In this document: piece by piece, positions 59,285 to 64,000 of the stretch
How positions within the stretch are numbered: the first letter of the stretch is position 1
Layout: every line of letters begins with the position of its first letter
Assembly: GCA_030268105.1 (NCBI GenBank)
Contig: BSDZ01000019.1
Location: 1,652,001-1,716,000 of the forward strand
Length of the DNA stretch: 64,000 bases
Source of the DNA: Volvox africanus
Taxonomy: Eukaryota; Chlorophyta; Chlorophyceae; Chlamydomonadales; Volvocaceae
Reading direction: 5' to 3'
Position numbers and translations under genes: made by a program
The notes under the pieces: generated by a model
Databases searched by the model: none
Seen by the model: only the letters and a program-made list of their open reading frames with translations
What the model was told of the DNA's origin: nothing

Positions 59285-60067
59285 TGTTGTATCCTTCCTT
59301 CTTCAATCATGCACTGAATCTGCACGTCTGGATGTTAGCTAGGTGTGCGCCGAGCTTACGAACAGCAAGGCGGTTCAATGCAAGGAAAGTGACAGCGGAA
59401 GACTCAACAATAAGGAAAGATTCAACTTACAATATTCTTCGTTACAAATTAGGAGTCTGCCGTCAGACCCCGCAGGCAATGTTCATCATACGGCTGAAGA
59501 TGCTATGCTGGAATAGCTCAGGCCGAATATAAATGCATATAACGTATGTATCCGAATTAGATTGTGTTAGGTATACGAGTACTTAATCCAACATAGCGTC
59601 GAGCCGACTTCGGTCTCTAGGCAGCCGTCCTCGCACCTATCACGTCGTGATACCGATGTGCAGTACAGGTCTCACTGGATTTCGATCTCAAGTGTGAGTA
59701 CCTTTATAGAACTGCTCTAAATACCGCGTAATCCGTGATATTAATGGATGCAACGCATGCAATATGCGAAGGTCCGAATTGCCGACCCAACCATCGCGAT
59801 CGTCACCTTCTCGCATACACGTATGGTTTATGACACAGATGTATTATTACACGGAATATTATGCCAATAGATAGATCGCGCATTAATTATCAGCCTCGAG
59901 TCAAACATGTTGACCTACAGCGCAATATTGTAGATGATGATGCGACATGCCTGATTAGCTAGATATACTTGAGCATATCATGCTAATATAATCATATCAT
60001 GCTTCATGATGCTCAAATGGGTTGCGGTCTACTTCGGTGTAAACGGTGATCGAACCCGCGTACAACA
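59285..60067 (-). repeat. 3' LTR of gypsy V (diverged relative)
   Basis: About 783 bp, TGTTGTATCC...GCGTACAACA in window orientation. It shares only scattered blocks with the LTRs of the nest (CTGCACGTCTGGA, GACAGCGGAAGACT, CGTCCTCGCA), so V is a related but older subfamily. The 5' partner is beyond the window. Confidence 0.85.
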
Positions 60068-60126
60068 ACTATCCCCCGTCCCGTATGCAGCGTCCTCGCT
60101 GCATCGAACAGCATCGACTGCAGAGA

Positions 60127-61703
60127 TTATTGGGTCTGCGTGGCACGTAGACGAGCTTCCTCCAATAGGGGCTTCATTTCTGGCGAGAAATTACGCGTCT
60201 GCTCCCAAGAGTTGTGCTCGCTAGAATAGCCAGTCCACTTGACCAGATATTTGTGCACTTTCCACTTTCGTCGTTGTCGACCTATACGGCGAACCCGATA
60301 ATCCAGTATCCGCTCCACATCCAGGTCTCGGGACCGGGGTCCATTGCTGCAGGGGCTTCGGTGTCATTTGTGACGGGCTCTGTGCCGCGATAAGGACGGA
60401 TGAGTGAAATATGAAATGTGGGGTAGATATTCATGTCAGAAGGTAGGGACAGCTCCACAGCTACATTCCCTACCATGCGAACAACAGGATATGGGCCAAT
60501 CCAGCGAGGTAGCAATTTTCGGGAACCGTCGGAGAGCGAACGCAAATTCTTAGTGCTCAATAATACCATCTGTCCCACCGAAAATGTTACGTCTCGTTTG
60601 GATTTATTATAGTAGTCCATCGTCCATTGTTGTGCCGCGTCCAAGCATGCCTTTGCGTCTGTCATGCGGGATAGGAACGACTTGGCAAAGGTTTTAGCCG
60701 CCGGAGTATTTATCTCCAACTCTCGCCACACGGGTAGCACAGGATGGAATCCGTAATTTAGAAAGAAGGGGCTTTGAACTGTTGAGTGGTTAACAGCGTT
60801 GTTAAGCGCAAATTCTGCCGAAGTCAGAAACGTATCCCAAACAGAGGGTGTGCGTCCCACGAAATTTGTGCATTCGGTTTGCCCATCGGATTGTGGATGA
60901 TATGCTGTGCTCAAATGAATGCGCATACCGACATGTTGACATAGCGCTTCCCAAAACTTAGACGTGAATTGACCGCCGCGATCGGATATCACATTTTTAG
61001 GAACGCCATGCAATCGTACTACATTATCAAAAAATAATCGTGCTGTTTGCTCAGCAGTGCAAGATGAGGTGCAGGGGGCTAAGTGAACCATCTTGGTCAA
61101 GCGATCGACCATAACGAACACTGAGTCGTATCCCCCCTCAGTTTTGGGCAGCGTGACTACGAAGTCCATAGAAACACTTTCCCAAGGGGCATCTGGTATA
61201 GGTAAAGGTTGTAGTAAACCTTGGCCCTTACCGGATAGTGCTTTATTGCGCTGACATAAACTGCACTTTTGCACGATGTTTTCCGCATCCTTCACCACGC
61301 GCGGCCACCAAAACGAGCGCCATACCAGCTCTGCCAATCGCGTGCTTCCAGGATGTCCTGCTAACGGATCCTCGTGGAACCGAGCAAGAATATCGTAGCG
61401 TAAAGCGTCATCGTTGGGCATGACGATTTGTGTGGTCGAACCATCCGTCCGCAGCCACAAATTGTTGTGCTTGTGTAAATGTTCCACATTGCTTGGAGAA
61501 GCAAACCATGAATCCACTTCATACGCCATCTTGAGTTGTTGCATGAGGTCCGCAGCTATTGGCACCTCCTGACTGCGTGAACGAGTAACCGGTGCTGCCA
61601 GAATCGCAGCATGTAATGAGGGGTGGCGACTGAGGGCGTCAGCAATATTAATTCTGCCGGCGATATACTCCCATGTACAGTCGAAATGAGATAGATACTC
61701 CAT
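60127..61703 (-). pseudogene. pol: Gypsy V integrase and chromodomain
   Basis: Integrase zinc finger ([19 protein letters not shown]) and the core residues [14 protein letters not shown] and QTECTN are kept. A deletion removes the equivalent of [11 protein letters not shown] right after the catalytic Glu. A small deletion near 60318 shifts the frame between integrase tail and chromodomain ([16 protein letters not shown]). A stop near 61706-61718 separates it from RNase H. Confidence 0.9.
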
Positions 61704-62367
61704 CCACCGGGCTTGTCTTCAGTTAAGCGTGGGGACACTCTGTAAGAATGTCAGCGGTTTGTGGTCGGTCTTCAATGTAAAAGGGCGGCCTTTGAGGTAA
61801 CAGCGCCATTCCTTTAAAGCATGTAGAACTGCCAACAGCTCCTGCTCTTCGGTCGTGTATCGGGTCTCCGCACCCGAGAATTTCTTACTCGTGAAGGCGA
61901 TCGGTCGTCCTTCCTGCAACAATACAGCGCCGCTTCCATGCAGGGAAGCATCCGATATTACTTCAACACGAAATGGCAACCAGGGAAGCATCCGATATTA
62001 CTTCAACACGAAATGGCAACGAGTATTTGGGGAAAGGTAGGGTAACGTCATCGGTGACGATTCGCTTGAGCTCTTCGAATGCTCACTGGCACATGGGTGT
62101 CCAGGCCTCGAGGGAAGCGAAACCTCCTTTCTTCATCAGATTTGTAAGTGAGGCCACAATAATGGAGTATTTATTAATAAACTTACGGAAGTAGTTGGTC
62201 AAACCTAAGAACTGGCGTAGTTTGGTGAGGTTCTGAGGCGCTGGCCATTCGTGAACCACAGCTACCTTCCGTGGGTAGCGAACCACAGCTACCTTCCGAT
62301 GTGGCCCAAATACTCCACTTGAGGCTGCGCCCAAAAACACTTGGCGCGTTTAGCAAACAATTGCTCC
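61704..62367 (-). pseudogene. pol: Gypsy V RNase H and RT end, rearranged
   Basis: RNase H motifs [22 protein letters not shown] and [10 protein letters not shown] are readable. A perfect 40-bp tandem duplication (61941-61980 and 61981-62020) breaks the frame. A second short duplication of 19 bp (62253-62271 and 62280-62298) replaces part of the RT connection. At about 62367 the sequence jumps past the RT palm, so the YLDD region (about 700 bp in intact copies) is gone. Confidence 0.88.
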
Positions 62368-62770
62368 AAGGCCTCACAAGCAATTCATGGGCGCCTTCCC
62401 TTATCATTTGATAGGCTTCTTTTGGACCCTTCAAGCTTGGTTTCTTTATTTCAGCGGACGAACGCAGATAGGTTCCCTTTTGCACAATGGCCAATTGTGC
62501 TGGACTCCATATCGATGCGCACGCGGTACTGTCGTTACGTCACGGCACCCAATGTCCATGTAGTGCTGTCTCCAAGAGACCTTGTTGCACTCATTGGGCC
62601 CTAACACACAAAGGGTCTCACGTCGACTAAGAGTGATTCTGCCCACGATGGGATGCTTACCCTCATCAACGAGGGTAACCTGAACGATTAGACGACTATG
62701 GGTCAACCCCATCATGCTTATCACTACTTTAAGATGGGGTCGTCAGTGACACCTGTAGCTCATAGGTGTC
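62368..62770 (-). pseudogene. pol: Gypsy V protease remnant
   Basis: [19 protein letters not shown] matches the family protease. Where the active site should read DTGASDD the sequence gives ATGVTDD, so the catalytic Asp is lost. Frameshifts follow. Confidence 0.75.
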
Positions 62771-63110
62771 CCGAAATTTCGATCAACAAAAGTGACTTCG
62801 TTGCTATCCAGGGGAGTTAAAACGTGGTATACCTCTGCATCATTCCTACAATCCACGATAATCCACAGAAAAGGATTCATTAGAGGCACCAAATTATTAA
62901 TCATCGAGTTATCTAGCCAAAGGTAGCGAAGAGTCTCCTCATACCAACATTGCTGGATACAATCAAGGGTAATCCAATTCAGTACATAACTCAGAACTCC
63001 ATGTCAACTGACATTCCCATGTTAACGTGGACTGGATGTTCCAGCAATCTCAACGGAAGTCGTGTCAGGTGCTTCGTCCGTCGAACGTAGTTCCACGGCT
63101 AATGGAGGTA
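62771..63110. other. Decayed region between V protease and gag
   Basis: By position this should hold the N-terminal pol domain and the gag-pol junction, but no frame or motif of either could be recognised on the minus strand. It seems rearranged beyond recognition. Confidence 0.4.
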
Positions 63111-64000
63111 AAAGCGGGCAGTTCCTCGTGGGATGATTTGATGCACACCGAAGGCAAACTACCAATTGTCATTGCTGCACAAACTCCGCTTGCGTACATC
63201 CCCACTTGGTAAGCCATTGGTTTTGTATTCTTGACCACTTTGATTCTGATGCCACTCCACGTGACTCGGCGGTATTTTGTAGCACATCCTTCCTTTTCCG
63301 CATACTTCGGGTCATATGAGAATCTCTCAGGACCAATTCTTGGTTACCAGAAGTATGAGCGCGTTCAGTCAGAGGAAGATGACCATGGCGCATAGGAGCC
63401 GGCGGTAATGGAATACCAGTAGTCTCAGGTGCTGGATCAGTCTCGATAGTAATATCTTGCATCATATCAGCTGATAGCGGTGCTAAAGATGTCGGGCGTT
63501 CTTGTCCCGTTCTAAGGCGAGCTTTGACGTCACGAACGATCTGAACCCATTGCGTGTACGACCTTGTCCCTTCCAGTGTCAAGTCCGTGGTACTCGCTCG
63601 GGCTAACTGAAGCAAGAGACCTCGTTGAAACCAATAAATGTAGTCTCCTTCTGAAAAGCCAATCATGGATGCTGTCAGTCCCTCAAAACGCAACCGGTAG
63701 TCCTCCACGGACTTGTCAGTGGCTGCCATGTACCTGCGTGTAATTCTTGGTACATGGCAGCCACTTGCGATTGATTTCCGGGAGCGAAATGAGTGAGAAG
63801 TGCGTTAATTAGTTCTTCGGACGTAAAGTGCTCCTGCACAGTGGTCCAATGATCATACCATTCCCTCGCGACGCCGCTTAGTGTGGCCCCGATGAATAGA
63901 CACTTCACTTCGTCGCGATCACCACCCTTTACCAACTTCAGATACCTCTTAGCGTCACGGACATAGGAGCGTGTGGCGCTCGCGATAATCTTGGGTTTGG
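63111..64000 (-). pseudogene. gag: Gypsy V gag, frameshifted and incomplete at window edge
   Basis: Minus strand from the edge reads ASATRSYVRDAKRYLKL, CLFIGATLSGVAREWYDHW and onward, then a one-base frameshift near 63750, then DKSVEDYRLRFEGLTAS and YIYWFQRGL. The knuckle CLRCASNHPTRNC lies at 63156-63118, again with CX2CX3HX4C spacing. A perfect 17-bp inverted repeat with a 14-nt loop (63718-63734 and 63749-63765) sits at the frameshift. Confidence 0.88.

Larger units (their letters stand above)
59285..64000 (-). mobile_element. Gypsy element V, decayed, runs off the right edge
   Basis: Same orientation and order as the young family: LTR, polypurine tract with the conserved ATGCAGCG/CGCTGCAT hairpin (60085-60104), chromodomain, integrase, RNase H, broken RT, protease remnant, gag. 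Multiple deletions and duplications show that it is dead. It is inserted in the copia RT gene. Confidence 0.88.

Noticed and set aside
60036..60067. Pol III B-box-like GGTTCGATCAC at the start of the V LTR, and GGTTCATTTCC in other LTRs
   Set aside because: No A box at proper distance and no tRNA fold; chance resemblance is more likely.

Overview
The window looks like nuclear DNA of a eukaryote, most likely a green alga. On the + strand it carries intron-split exons that encode Ser-Pro/Pro-rich linkers (SPPP-type, as in algal extracellular glycoproteins) joined to discoidin/F5-8C-type domains. The rest is dominated by LTR retrotransposons. No operons, bacterial genes, tRNA or rRNA genes were recognised. 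The taxon is inferred from style only; no marker gene is present.

Region 1 (1-18380) is a head-to-tail array of a 2.79-2.81 kb unit: six complete copies and a seventh cut off by an insertion. Copies differ at only a few bases plus hexamer microsatellite length. Each unit holds three exons of 135, 411 and 36 nt. All have phase-1 junctions, so each unit adds one in-frame 194-residue module (Pro-rich linker plus F5/8C domain) to what should be a long repetitive secreted or surface protein. The array appears to continue to the left of the window.

Region 2 (18381-23050) is decayed. Two inverted copies of a short, 5'-truncated, non-LTR-like element sit in a diverged end of the seventh unit. They are followed by a fossil Ty3/gypsy element (chromodomain, RT and protease scraps, minus strand), a short stretch resembling translation initiation factor IF-1, and the C-terminal end of a Ty1/copia polyprotein (minus strand).

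Region 3 (23051-58760) is a nest of one minus-strand Ty3/gypsy chromovirus family with ~0.82 kb LTRs. A tandem pair X+W sharing one LTR replaces about 100 codons of the copia gene. Inside the gag of X, with target duplication TCTTG, lies a second tandem pair Y1+Y2 sharing one LTR. Five bases from the end of the last Y LTR, with target duplication TAGCA, lies a full-length element Z. Y1 and Z look intact. Y2 has a protease DTG-to-DTS change, X has a nonsense codon, and W has a one-base frameshift. In every copy with the junction present, gag and pol lie in one frame separated by a single UAG followed by a conserved hairpin, which suggests stop-codon readthrough.

Region 4 (58761-64000) resumes the copia gene (RT part). 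That is broken by element V, a diverged and decayed relative of the same gypsy family whose LTR, chromodomain, integrase, broken RT/protease and gag run off the right edge.

Element orientation, target duplications and reading frames were read directly from the sequence. Functional statements rest on family motifs. The near-identity of the repeats means copy numbers could be affected by assembly.
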